Notes: a model not told the origin generated them from the sequence alone. A DNA stretch of 64,000 bases from VXNE01 sp965200505 (GCA_965200505.1 OZ241343.1:2356001-2420000), one strand, 5' to 3'; counted from the stretch's first letter, positions 1 to 8,343 are shown. A program made the numbers and translations.

Positions 1-749
1 ATGTAAGCGTTCAATCTCCCCTTTGTGGGCGTTGCCCAATGCCGCCCCACCTTTGACGGGTCAATGTTTCTCCACGGCTTGCCGCTCTCACCCGTTCGCT
101 GGCCCGAAGCGGTTATGTCGCTTGCCCTATACGGCCCTCTACCGTCGCCGTCGTCAAGTCGATATGTCCGTTTGACGTACTCTGAATCATGGGTATGTGG
201 AATCACAGGGCGGTTCCACGTCGCACCGTCGGGCGCGTAGAAAAGGATGGTATCGTGGATGCGCCCGAACTGGTGCCCATCAGAGCGCCCAGCGGTGCGC
301 TTCCAAACAATCTCATTGCGATAGTTTTGATGCCCGAAGATGGAATCCATGAGCATCTTGAGGTAGTGGCTCGCGGTGTCGTCACAGTGCAGATATATGC
401 TGCCCGCTTCCTTCAACACACGCTGCAATTCAAGTAGGCGAACGGCCATCATAATCAAGTACGACATCATGCCCTTGCCGTGCGACAGTTTGGAAGCCGC
501 TATGATGGAGTACACGGCGGGTTCCCGTTCGGCTATCTCACCGTGCCATGCCTCGTCAACGTCTTTCAATGTCCATGTATCCTTGAACTCGGCTATCACG
601 TTTTCGCCGCCTATGGGCGCGGCGTAGTCGCGGTTCGAGTTGAAAGGCGGATCAAGGTATATCAAGTCCACGCACTCGCTATTCATGCCGCGTAGCACGT
701 CTAGGTTATCGAGTGTCCATATGGTGCGGTTCTTGAAGTTGGGTTTGAT
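1..749 (-). CDS. DNA methyltransferase (beta-class, Mod-like), N-terminal part
   Basis: The minus-strand frame is open from 749 to the window edge, so the C-terminal part lies outside. The translation has the early block typical of Mod-type adenine methyltransferases: TLDNLDVLRG, then VDLIYLDPPFN (motif IV, catalytic DPPF), and later the conserved stretches SIYLHCDDTASHYLK and NEIVWKRTAGRS. In this class the SAM-binding FxGxG motif comes after the catalytic motif, so it should lie beyond the window. Such enzymes methylate adenine or cytosine in DNA. The start is odd. Where the three sister genes carry ATG after the shared leader, this one has ATC (747-749). The first in-frame ATG is at 686 and would remove the conserved NLDVLRG block. 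The gene may use ATC or may be start-defective. Confidence 0.8.
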   Translation of the reverse strand, partial: MKPNFKNRTIWTLDNLDVLRGMNSECVDLIYLDPPFNSNRDYAAPIGGENVIAEFKDTWTLKDVDEAWHGEIAEREPAVYSIIAASKLSHGKGMMSYLIMMAVRLLELQRVLKEAGSIYLHCDDTASHYLKMLMDSIFGHQNYRNEIVWKRTAGRSDGHQFGRIHDTILFYAPDGATWNRPVIPHTHDSEYVKRTYRLDDGDGRGPYRASDITASGQRTGESGKPWRNIDPSKVGRHWATPTKGRLNAY

Positions 750-764
750 TGTTCAGTCTCCGTT
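750..764 (-). promoter_or_regulatory. Shared start-site leader, copy 1 (methyltransferase)
   Basis: On the minus strand this reads AACGGAGACTGAACA directly before the ATC start of the methyltransferase. It contains a GGAG Shine-Dalgarno core and a TGA in frame with the downstream gene. The first 14 nt also precede the three following genes. Confidence 0.7.
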
Positions 765-935
765 TCGCTACAGTGCCTCTGGGGCGTGGAAACAGGCGGC
801 GAGCGCCCTTCCCGATTGAACGCCGCGGCGGTGTCGGTTCAACTCGCGCAAGGGTTAGGACACAAACGCCGAAGGTGGGTGCGGGAAAGCCATCTAGGAA
901 GGCGTGTGGGGCGGCTTAAGGTGTGTTGGCGGGGG

Positions 936-1538
936 TCACTCTGTCTCCGTTGCAGGTGGGTTCACGTCTAGCAGATCATCCGTAAAGTCTGCCATGTACT
1001 CTTTGGCGATGTTGACAACTTCGCCTTGATCCGCGAAGAAAATCTCACCCGCTTTGGTGCGAACCGCCGCCACGAAAGCGATTGACGCATAATGGTGCGC
1101 CACTTCGTTTTCTCCTCTAAACAGGTTCCATGCCCCATCAAGTTGATGTTCCCCGACGCCAAAATCTTGAACGTCGGTGGCGGATAGGGTTTTCGTGCGA
1201 TCACCCCACACGTCAAAGCATATGAATCGAACCTCAACGGCCGCAACTGGTTCCCGAACCCGCAAGGTGTAGGCAGATTGGTATTCGTACTGCCCGCGGT
1301 CATACCTTCCGGTTCCACGCTCATAGACGGTGTTAACGCCGGGCGTTCCCACGAGGTCAACTGGCAGCCCGCTATCGTGGACTGCGACCCACTCTCGCCG
1401 AAGTGTGGAGTTTCGATTCACGGCGATGCTCGCGCTAAGAACCGTCGTAACTGATCCGCCGTCCGCCCTTGTCGTAGTCACCTCGGCTTGCACACTCACG
1501 GCGACTAGCGCCACGATGATTGCGATGGTGTTTCTCAT
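936..1538 (-). CDS. Secreted protein of unknown function, 200 aa
   Basis: I do not recognise the family. A cleavable signal peptide is clear: MRNT, a hydrophobic run (IAIIVALVAVSV), then an A-x-A-like site near QAEV, so the mature protein should be periplasmic or secreted. The rest looks soluble and beta-rich, with one cysteine (FICFDVWGD). It lies between the methyltransferase and the Cys-rich secreted gene in a same-strand row. Its start is fixed by the shared leader immediately upstream (1539-1553). Its own end contains AACGGAGAC just before the stop, which resembles a decayed further copy of that leader. Base composition is lower in GC than the chromosomal genes to the right, as expected of mobile-element cargo. 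Confidence 0.7.
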   Translation of the reverse strand: MRNTIAIIVALVAVSVQAEVTTTRADGGSVTTVLSASIAVNRNSTLRREWVAVHDSGLPVDLVGTPGVNTVYERGTGRYDRGQYEYQSAYTLRVREPVAAVEVRFICFDVWGDRTKTLSATDVQDFGVGEHQLDGAWNLFRGENEVAHHYASIAFVAAVRTKAGEIFFADQGEVVNIAKEYMADFTDDLLDVNPPATETE

Positions 1539-1553
1539 TGTTCAGTCTCCGTT
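1539..1553 (-). promoter_or_regulatory. Shared start-site leader, copy 2
   Basis: This is AACGGAGACTGAACA on the minus strand, abutting ATG at 1538. It is identical to copies 1 and 3 over all 15 nt. Confidence 0.75.
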
Positions 1554-1573
1554 GTGTGAGAAAAGGGCGCGTG

Positions 1574-2470
1574 TTAGCGCAATGGTTGCGCCCTTGACAA
1601 CCGGAACTCGCCGCCCAAAGATAGGTTGTGGTTGTCTTCAAGCAGTGCGGGAAACACACCACAACTGCGACTCGTACCAACCTTGCTTACTCCGTATCCG
1701 CGTTCCAAGTACATGGCGGCGTCCCACCGCTTGATTACCATGCCCGTCGATGGATTCAGCCAAAATGGGCTTGTTTCAACATCATCCATGCCAACGCTAG
1801 GTACGGCGGTTAAAAGGCACCTATTGTTGTGCGAGACCCATTGCGAATGTTCAATCTCCCTCCATCGACTAGGCAATGCCGTCGCGGGAGTGCAGCGCCC
1901 GTCGTTGTGGTTTGTCAAAATGTCGTCAAGGTGTCCGGTGCTAGCGTAGAAAGGCACACCGGTGCTGCTGACTAGGAAAACGTCTTGCTCGGGTTCGTAC
2001 TCAACGCACATCCAACCCTTGCCGTTCACTTGCGGCGCAGTGGAACATCCGCCCGCCCGCGGCTTGAAGTCAAAATCATGGTGTACATCGTTTGTCCATG
2101 ACTTGAACCCGGCGAAAGCCCAAGCGCTTCTGTCGGGGTACGCGAACATCATGCTGCCCGACGAAAGGCTAACCCAAGCCTCGGCGTACTCGTCGTGGCC
2201 GGAGCTCAACGGGTTGCCTATCCCGGCGAAGGCGAACCGCACGTTGCAAGCCGCGCAATTGTCCAATAGCTCCCAAATCTCATCCTCGTTTTCCTTGGGC
2301 ACCTTCACAAACTGGCCGTCTAGGTTGGCGTAGATTGATCGTGGGCCGGATATGGTGGCACTGTACCGCCCGTACTCAATGGGCCTGTAGTCTTGGGCGT
2401 CCACGCACTCCAATTGCGCCCAACTGACATTTGCGGCCGCCAATGCGAGCGCGGCGATGATGATTTTCAT
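1574..2470 (-). CDS. Secreted cysteine-containing protein of unknown function, 298 aa
   Basis: The family is not recognised. A signal peptide is evident: MKIIIAALALAAANVSWAQ, with cleavage expected after WAQ or nearby. The mature part has about eight scattered cysteines (LECVDAQ, NCAACNV, GGCSTAP, WMCVEYE, GRCTPAT, NRCLLTA, RSCGVFP), so disulfide bonds in the periplasm or outside the cell are likely. It begins 3 nt after the stop of the gene upstream; the stop TGA sits inside the shared leader GGAGACTGAACA-ATG, an arrangement that favours termination-reinitiation. It probably forms one transcript with its two secreted neighbours and the methyltransferase. Confidence 0.7.
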   Translation of the reverse strand: MKIIIAALALAAANVSWAQLECVDAQDYRPIEYGRYSATISGPRSIYANLDGQFVKVPKENEDEIWELLDNCAACNVRFAFAGIGNPLSSGHDEYAEAWVSLSSGSMMFAYPDRSAWAFAGFKSWTNDVHHDFDFKPRAGGCSTAPQVNGKGWMCVEYEPEQDVFLVSSTGVPFYASTGHLDDILTNHNDGRCTPATALPSRWREIEHSQWVSHNNRCLLTAVPSVGMDDVETSPFWLNPSTGMVIKRWDAAMYLERGYGVSKVGTSRSCGVFPALLEDNHNLSLGGEFRLSRAQPLR

Positions 2471-2485
2471 TGTTCAGTCTCCGTT
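2471..2485 (-). promoter_or_regulatory. Shared start-site leader, copy 3
   Basis: This is AACGGAGACTGAACA on the minus strand. It overlaps the last codons (Glu-Asn-Gly-Asp-stop) of the upstream gene and ends at the ATG at 2470, so it serves as both a 3' end and a ribosome binding site. Confidence 0.75.
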
Positions 2486-2929
2486 TTCGGGCGGCGTCAA
2501 ACCGTCGGCGCGGTCGCGTATCAAACGCTCCAATGGCTCCAGCGGAGTGCCGGTTAAGTCATCCACTGCGGGGTAGATTGTCGCGTCGCGCACTGGCGCG
2601 CGGCCGATTGGCGATCTGGCAATGATTGTGGCGCGGCAAGTGTCTGACCCGGCGACATCCTCAAGATAAATGGACATCATGGGAAGGTGCGGCGCATGAG
2701 CCATTGCCACTTCCAACATGCGGTATCGCCGTGTTTCGGTAGCATCAAAACGGGCAATCGCACAACGGAATCCGTCGGCGGATGGTGTGGGTTCCAAAGC
2801 CAAAGTGACGCGCCCCCGATCGTCGTAGGCAACGAGTGTGGGGCGGGCAATGTGAAAGCCCTCCTTTGCCGCCGCGCCGGTCGCACTTAAAGCGGCCGCG
2901 GCGAGTGTGGCGATGGTGGCGCGGTTCAT
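2474..2929 (-). CDS. Small secreted protein of unknown function, 151 aa
   Basis: The family is not recognised. The N-terminus is a signal peptide (MNRATIATLAAAALSATGAAA, with AxA before KEGFH). The mature part of about 130 residues has two cysteines (FRCAIA and DTCRAT), compatible with one disulfide. It is the first of the three secreted genes, directly downstream of the broken integrase, and begins after the fourth copy of the leader. Its final codons lie inside the leader of the next gene, so the two are translationally linked. Function cannot be inferred; its place beside an integrase marks it as cargo. Confidence 0.65.
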   Translation of the reverse strand: MNRATIATLAAAALSATGAAAKEGFHIARPTLVAYDDRGRVTLALEPTPSADGFRCAIARFDATETRRYRMLEVAMAHAPHLPMMSIYLEDVAGSDTCRATIIARSPIGRAPVRDATIYPAVDDLTGTPLEPLERLIRDRADGLTPPENGD

Positions 2930-2943
2930 GTTCAGTCTCCGTT
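2930..2943 (-). promoter_or_regulatory. Shared start-site leader, copy 4
   Basis: This is AACGGAGACTGAAC on the minus strand followed directly by ATG at 2929. It is one nucleotide shorter before the ATG than the other copies, and otherwise identical. Confidence 0.7.
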
Positions 2944-3088
2944 CCCGAAGCGGAACGCGAAACTACGCCGTCGCCGTCGCCATCGCAACCCCATCGTCAA
3001 GCGCCGCGGTCGCCATCCGTTCGACGCGAGCTGGCAGGCGGCTACGCGGCTTCGCGTTCCCGGCGGCGCTTCTCGGCGATGGCGACGT

Positions 3089-3497
3089 CGCGCCGCGCAC
3101 TTCGCCCGAACGCGCCGCGGTGAGGATCAGGAACTCAAGGGCGAGCTTGGCCGAAACGGAGCCGCGGTGGGCGTTCCGCACCGTGGCGATGGCTTGCGGC
3201 ACCTCGGCGTAGGGAAGCGCCTTGCGGTGCTCGTGGTTCCGCGCCTGCTTGGGCAACACCGCGTCGACGGAGGCCACCGGGTTCGATTCGCGGTGGCCGT
3301 GCGCCACGGCCCACGCCATGACCGCGGCGATGCGCCGCTTGATCCGCGGCGCGGCGTCAGTCTTGACGTTCCATATCGGCTTCAAGATGGCAAGCACGTC
3401 GGCCGTCGTGATCGCGTCGACGCGCTTGCCGCCGATCGTCGGCATGGCGTAGGTTTCCAAGCTCGCCTGCCAGTCCGCCGCGGTCTTGGGCCGCCAC
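3089..3497 (-). pseudogene. Tyrosine recombinase (P4-type integrase) fragment, broken at both ends
   Basis: The minus frame reads SWRPKTAADW, ETYAMPTIGGKRVDAI, RIAAVMAWAVAHGH, NHEHRKALPYAEVP and LEFLILTAARSGEVRGA. These are the core-binding domain and the start of the catalytic domain, including the first catalytic arginine in AARSGEVRGA. The N-terminal domain is missing: homology stops at about 3497, where plus-strand surface-protein sequence begins. The C-terminal catalytic part (H-x-x-R and Tyr) is missing after 3089. Beyond that point another frame reads DVAIAEKRRREREAA before a stop, which resembles the N-terminal linker of this same family and suggests a rearranged or duplicated integrase. 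It is not expected to be active. Confidence 0.75.
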
Positions 3498-3502
3498 GAT
3501 CG

Positions 3503-5539
3503 GACCCGACCGTGCTGACCTTCTCGACCACGACTTGGAACACGCCGCAGACGGTGACCGTCACCGCCGAACAGGACGACGACAACGTGGACGACAACGC
3601 CACGTTGCGCCATTCCATCACCACCGCCTGCGACGCCGCCGGCTACCCGGCCACGCTGGCCATCCCCAGCGTGCAGGTGACGGTGGCGGACGACGACGCC
3701 CCGCCGCCTCCAAACCAGCCGCCCGTGGCGGTGGGCTCGGTGGACGCCGTGGACCTGGCCCTCGGCGCCACGGCGCAGGTGCCGCTGGCGGGGCTCTTCG
3801 CCGACGAGGCGCCGGCGGGGCTGACATACGCCGTGTCCTCCTCGAACCCGGCGGCGGTGTCCGCGCGGCTCACCCGCGGCGCGGTGGCGTTGGAGGGCCT
3901 GGCCCACGGCGCCGCCACCATCACGTTGACGGCCACGGACGTGGAGGGCCTGAGCGCCACGCTCAGCTTCACGGCCCGCGCCGGCGTCACGGTCTCGTTC
4001 GCGGCCGACGCCTCGGCGCCCGAGGGCGGCACGGTCCGCCTCACGCTGACGGCGAGCCGGCCCGTGCCCGAGGCGCTGGCCGTGCCGTACACCCTCACGG
4101 CCGGCGACGATCCGGCGGCCGACGAATCCGACCACGCCGGCGGCACGGGCGGCGCGGCGACGTTCGCCGCCGGCGCGACGGAGGCGGAGATCGCGGTGCC
4201 CATCTTGGACGACGACATCGTGGAGCCCGTGCGCGAACACTTCACCGCCACGCTGGCGGAGCCGGCCGAGGACGCCGGCTACGGCCTGGGCCTCAAGCCC
4301 CAAGCGACGGCGACCATCGAGGAGGGCGTCTGCGACCGCGACCCGGCGGTGCGCGACGAGCTGCGCCGGGCGCGGCCCTGCGCGGCGGTGGCGGACCTGT
4401 CGCGGTGGACGTCGCTGCGGCTGCGGGACGCCGGCCTCGAGCGGCTGCGCCGCGAGGACATGCTGCAGCTCTCAAACCTGCTGCTGCTGGACGTGTCCGG
4501 CAACCGCCTGCCGGCGTTCCCCGCCGCGGCGCTGGCGGCGCTGCCGAACCTGTGGTCGCTGCACATGGCGGACAACCGCATCGCCGCCCTGCCCGCGGGG
4601 CTGGAACATCCCGCCCTGCAGCTTCTCGACCTGTCACGCAACCGCCTCGCCGCGTTGCCGGCGGGTTCGCTGTCGGGCTTCCCCGGCCTGCGCCGGCTGC
4701 ACCTCTCCGGCAACGCGCTCCCGGCGCTGCCCGGCGACGCCTTCGCGGCCCTCGGCTCGCTGCGCGCCCTGCGGCTGGACGGCAACGCCCTGCAGTCGCT
4801 CCCGCCCGGCCTGTTCGCGGGCTTGGGCGCGTTGCAGGAACTGCACCTGCAAGGCAACCCGGGCGCACCGTTCACCCTCACCGCGGAACTCACCCGCATC
4901 GACGCGGAACCGTGGTCGCCCGGCCCCGCCGCCGTCGCCATGCGCCTGGACACCGGCGCGCCCTTCACCCTCCGCGCCACCCTCTCCACCCCGGAGGGTG
5001 CCGCGGTCGGCGAAGTGTCCGTCCCGGCCGGCGCCACCCGAGGCCCGCCCATCGAGGTGCCCGACGGCGGCACCCCGCTCACACTCACCGCGCGGCTGGA
5101 ATCCGTGCCGGACACCCTGTGCGACCAGGGCCCGCTGGATGTCCCGTGCTTCTCGGGTTTCGCCACCGCCGCCGGCGTACCGTTCACCCTATACAAGGCC
5201 CCGCCCCGGGCCACGGCGCCGCTGCCGGAGCAGGCGTTGGACGGCGACACGCTGCGGCTGCCCCTGGCCGAACGCTTCGCCGCCGCGCCGGGCGAGGCGT
5301 TCACCTACGCGGCCCAGTCCTCCGATCCGTCAGTGGCGAGCGCCCGCGTCGAGGCCGGCGTGTTGGTGGTCGAGGCCGAGGGCGACGGCGTGGCCACCGT
5401 GACAGTGACGGCCACGGACGCCTTCGGCCAGACCGGCGCCCTCACGTTCACCGTCCGGGCCACGCTGCCGATGCGCGGCGGCCTGCGCGGCTGGCGCTTG
5501 ATCCTGATCGAGCCGTCCGCAGCCGGCAACGCCCCCTAG
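3503..5539 (+). pseudogene. Surface protein, 5'-truncated (Calx-beta-like domains plus leucine-rich repeats)
   Basis: The frame is open to 5539, but recognisable protein starts only at about 3503 (DPTVLTFSTTTWNTPQTVTV, a common bacterial surface-repeat block). The frame upstream is antisense to the integrase fragment, so the true N-terminus, including any signal peptide, is lost. Domain order is: an Ig/cadherin-like block ending VTVADDD; a linker of prolines and a second block (GLTYAVSSSNPAAVSARL); a Calx-beta-like block (PEGGTVRLTLTASRPV to EHFTATLAEPAED); about five to six leucine-rich repeats (LLLLDVSGNRLPAFP, LRRLHLSGNALPALP); then another Ig-like block. Intact relatives are cell-surface or secreted adhesion proteins. 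The truncation could also be an assembly join. Confidence 0.7.
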
Positions 5540-5621
5540 TTCCCCGACTATTTCGCCTCGGCTCCGCCCACCTGACGCAACCGGGCCCGTTTGATGTAGC
5601 GTATGCGGAGGAGAACACGCC

Positions 5622-5885
5622 ATGCTCACGGAGTACATCAGCGAAGCGCTTAGCCGTGCCCGCTACGAACTGATCGAGGACGCCGATGCGCCCTACTACG
5701 GCGAGGTGCCGGAGTTGCCCGGCGTTTGGGCGTGCGGCCGAACATTGGAGGGGTGCCGACAGGAGCTGAAGGATGTCGTCGAAGGCTGGCTTCTCCTCAG
5801 CGTGAAGCAGTCGCTGGACATTCCGGTGTTGAGGGGCGTGGCAATCACGGAGGTAGGCACACAGGCGGCACAGTGGCGGGCTTGA
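5622..5885 (+). CDS. HicB-family antitoxin-like protein, 87 aa, without an evident HicA
   Basis: The protein has the HicB N-terminal fold: YELIEDADAPYYGEVPELPG, VWACGRTLEGCRQEL, DVVEGWLLLS. HicB proteins bind and neutralise the HicA mRNA interferase and often repress their own operon through a C-terminal DNA-binding domain. This copy is short and its C-terminus (LRGVAITEV) shows no clear helix-turn-helix or ribbon-helix-helix. A strong GGAGG lies 9 nt before the ATG. No intact HicA reading frame (GSH motif) is found in the about 215 bp downstream or immediately upstream, so it looks like a solitary or relict antitoxin. It sits just past the truncated surface gene at the edge of the mobile region. 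Confidence 0.75.
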   Translation: MLTEYISEALSRARYELIEDADAPYYGEVPELPGVWACGRTLEGCRQELKDVVEGWLLLSVKQSLDIPVLRGVAITEVGTQAAQWRA

Positions 5886-6100
5886 TCGTCGCTCGCGTGC
5901 CCGGAAGGATCGTCGGAACGCGTCGGGAAGCGTGCTGACGGATCCACCCGCAAACGTGTTCCATTCCCCCGCGCTTCAAGCTATGCTTTGACGCAGTTGG
6001 GGGGCGTGGCCACCGAGGCCGCGGCGTCAAGGGCGACGAAGGTTGCCCGTAGCCGAGGATGAGGGGCAAGGCCCGCAAGAAGACGATAAGGGGGGCGCTG

Positions 6101-6514
6101 ATGGCCGATAAACCGTTGCCTGCGGTCGATTATCTGAAGATTCCGGACGACGGCGAGCCGTACCTTGAAGGGCACAGGTGCCAGTCTTGCGGGGCCATTT
6201 TCCTCGGCGCCCGCAGCGTCTGCTCCAAGTGCGGGGCCCGCGGCGGCATCGAGCCGATGAAGCTCTCAAACCAAGGCTCGCTTTACGCTTACAGCATCGT
6301 CCATCGCTCTTTTCCGGGCATTGACGTGCCTTACATCTCCGCCATCGTGGATTTGGACGACGGCGCGGCGGTGAAGGGCAACCTCATCAACGTCGAGCCA
6401 GACCCAGACAAGATCGAGTTCGGCATGCCGGTCGAGGTCGTCTATGCGGACGCCTTGGGCCGCAAGGACAGGGAAGGCAACGCTTACCTTTCCTACTTCT
6501 TCCAACCACGTTAA
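6101..6514 (+). CDS. DUF35 zinc-ribbon/OB-fold protein, thiolase partner
   Basis: A rubredoxin-like zinc ribbon is visible as CQSCGAIF...CSKCGARG (residues about 27-47), followed by an OB-fold (YAYSIVHRSFPG, PYISAIVDLDDGAAVKGNL, VEVVYADALG). DUF35 proteins form complexes with thiolase-superfamily enzymes and help channel acyl-CoA substrates, as in steroid side-chain degradation and archaeal HMG-CoA synthesis. The thiolase gene follows after 40 bp, the usual pairing. I prefer ATG 6101 over the in-frame ATG at 6059, because AAGGGGGG sits 5 nt upstream of 6101 and family members start close to that point. Confidence 0.85.
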   Translation: MADKPLPAVDYLKIPDDGEPYLEGHRCQSCGAIFLGARSVCSKCGARGGIEPMKLSNQGSLYAYSIVHRSFPGIDVPYISAIVDLDDGAAVKGNLINVEPDPDKIEFGMPVEVVYADALGRKDREGNAYLSYFFQPR

Positions 6515-6554
6515 CCCGTTTGCCAGTGGCCCGAGCCACTAAGGAGCCTCAGCA

Positions 6555-7700
6555 ATGAGCGACGCTTACATCGTCGGCGTAGATATGATCAAGTTCGGGC
6601 GGTTCCCGGAGAAGACCGTTCCGCAAATCGGCTCGGAAGCGGCGCTGTTGGCGCTCGACGACTGTGGCCTCTCCGTTCAAGACATGGAAGCCCTTTACTG
6701 CGGCAACCTCGGCCAGTCGAGCGGCATGGTCGGCCAACGCATCCTGCAGCAAATCGGCCAAACCGGCATTCCGGTGGTGAACTGCTCGAACGCCTGCGCC
6801 ACCGGCGCCACCGCGTTCCGCGAAGCGTGGACGGCGGTGAAGGCCGGCTTGTACGACTTGGTGCTCGCCGTGGGCGTGGAGCAGATGGGCAAGGGCCTGC
6901 TCGGCGGCGCCGGCGGGGCCACCGGCATCCCCAAGGAAGGGCTGCTCGGCTCCGGCACCATGCCGGCCGTGTTCGCGGAAGCGGGCATGGAACACTCGCG
7001 CAAGTACGGCACCACCTTCGAGCAGTTCGCCAAGGTGTCCGTGAAGAACCATCACCACTCCACCATGAACCCGAAGGCGATGTACCAGATCGAGACGCCC
7101 CTCGAGACGGTGATGAACGCCGAGATGATCTCGTACCCGAACACCAAGCTCATGTGCTCGGTGAACGTGGATGGTGCCGCCGCCGCGGTGATCGCCACGG
7201 AGAGCAAGGCACGGGAACTCGGGCTCATGGGCCGCGCCGTGAAGGTGCGCGCGTCCGTGCTCACGTCAGACCCGTGGCAGGAGCGCGATTTGGTGATGCC
7301 GGATGTCAACACCTGCACCCGCAAGGCCGCCGCGGCGGCGTACGAGATGGCTGGTGTGGGGCCCGACGACATCGACTTGGTGGAGCTGCATGACTGCTTC
7401 GCCACCGCGGAGATCCTGCACTACGAGAACTTGGGCCTCTGTGGCGACGGCGAAGCCGGCCGCCTCATCGACGAAGGCGAGGTCGCCCTCGGCGGGCGTG
7501 TGCCGGTGAACGTGTCCGGCGGGCTGCTCTCCAAGGGGCATCCGCTCGGCGCGACGGGCATCGCCAACATCTACGAGGTGTCCACGCACCTGCGCCGCGA
7601 AGCCGGCCAGCGCCAAGTGGAGAACGCGCGCTTGGGCCTCACCCATGTGATCGGCCTCGGCAGCGCCTGCGGGATACACATCTTGGAGCGGGTCGCCTAA
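6555..7700 (+). CDS. Thiolase family protein (SCP-x/acetyl-CoA acyltransferase type), 381 aa
   Basis: This is a thiolase-fold enzyme of the sterol-carrier-type subgroup: short N-terminus (AYIVGVDMIKFG), nucleophile cysteine in CSNACATGATAF (about residue 85), the HDCFA block late in the protein, and the catalytic histidine in SKGHPLGATG. It would cleave or form 3-ketoacyl-CoA thioesters. Length fits the SCP-x-like thiolases. It is translated from an AAGGAG site and pairs with the DUF35 protein just upstream, which usually forms a stable complex with it. The substrate is not determined by sequence; branched-chain or steroid side-chain acyl-CoA is a reasonable inference given the acyl-CoA dehydrogenases elsewhere in the window. 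Confidence 0.88.
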   Translation: MSDAYIVGVDMIKFGRFPEKTVPQIGSEAALLALDDCGLSVQDMEALYCGNLGQSSGMVGQRILQQIGQTGIPVVNCSNACATGATAFREAWTAVKAGLYDLVLAVGVEQMGKGLLGGAGGATGIPKEGLLGSGTMPAVFAEAGMEHSRKYGTTFEQFAKVSVKNHHHSTMNPKAMYQIETPLETVMNAEMISYPNTKLMCSVNVDGAAAAVIATESKARELGLMGRAVKVRASVLTSDPWQERDLVMPDVNTCTRKAAAAAYEMAGVGPDDIDLVELHDCFATAEILHYENLGLCGDGEAGRLIDEGEVALGGRVPVNVSGGLLSKGHPLGATGIANIYEVSTHLRREAGQRQVENARLGLTHVIGLGSACGIHILERVA

Positions 7701-7798
7701 CCAGCGCTTGAGCTGCTTGAGCCGCCGCCGGGGCCGCACCCGGCGGCGGCGCTAGCTTCCCCACCCTCATGGCAGCGGACGGTTGTCCGGGGGCCGTC

Positions 7799-8284
7799 AT
7801 GCGCATCGGCGTCGTCAGCGACACCCACAACAACCTCAAGAACTGCCGGCGCATCGTCGAGCTGATGAACGAGGCCGGTGTGGACACCGTGTTCCACACT
7901 GGCGACATCACCCAAGCCAAGACGCTGGAGGTGTTTCGCGGCTTGGCCGCGCCCCTCTACGGCGTTTTCGGCAACAACGACCAAGAGCGCGAATCCTTGG
8001 AGCGGGCCGTCGCCACATTCGGCTTCCACTTCCAAGACCCGCCGTTCGAGGCCGAATGGGGCGGCCGGCGCGTCGTCGCGGTGCATGATCCGTTGGACTT
8101 CGACGGGGTGCTGCGGCCGGAGCACGCCTTGGCCCTGCACGGCCACACCCACTTGACGCGCATGGAGCGCACCGGCGACCAGCTCATCTTCAACCCGGGC
8201 GAATGCGCCGGGCACATGCGCGGGTTGAACGTGGTGGGCGTGGTGGAGCTCGCCACCCTGACGCCGAGCCTGTTGCGCTTCTAG
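7799..8284 (+). CDS. YfcE-type metallophosphoesterase, 161 aa
   Basis: This is a compact calcineurin-like phosphoesterase of the YfcE/MJ0936 family. The metal-binding motifs are in order: GVVSDTHNN, HTGDIT, GNNDQE, VHDPL and HGHTHLTR, then NPGECAGH near the end. Family members hydrolyse phosphodiesters with Mn or Ni in the cytoplasm; the natural substrate is unknown. I chose ATG 7799 because the protein then begins MRIGVVSDTH as in relatives; a start at 7769 would add ten unconserved residues. It follows the thiolase by about 100 bp on the same strand and converges on the DUF1499 gene. Confidence 0.85.
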   Translation: MRIGVVSDTHNNLKNCRRIVELMNEAGVDTVFHTGDITQAKTLEVFRGLAAPLYGVFGNNDQERESLERAVATFGFHFQDPPFEAEWGGRRVVAVHDPLDFDGVLRPEHALALHGHTHLTRMERTGDQLIFNPGECAGHMRGLNVVGVVELATLTPSLLRF

Positions 8285-8343
8285 GGCGTGGGGCGGGCAC
8301 TGGGCCCGATTGGACGCTTAGGACTTAACGGATAAGGGCGCCC

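Noticed and set aside
3498..4303. N-terminal extension of the integrase frame
   Set aside because: The reading is antisense to the surface gene and has low-complexity His/Arg/Gly composition. Integrase homology begins only at about 3497.
3535..5673. 712-aa plus-strand open frame over the surface-protein gene
   Set aside because: It is an Arg/Gly/Pro-rich shadow in another frame of the GC-rich Calx-beta/LRR gene, with no recognisable domain.
5886..6060. HicA toxin after HicB
   Set aside because: No start codon with ribosome binding site, no GSH motif and no intact length of about 60-80 codons.
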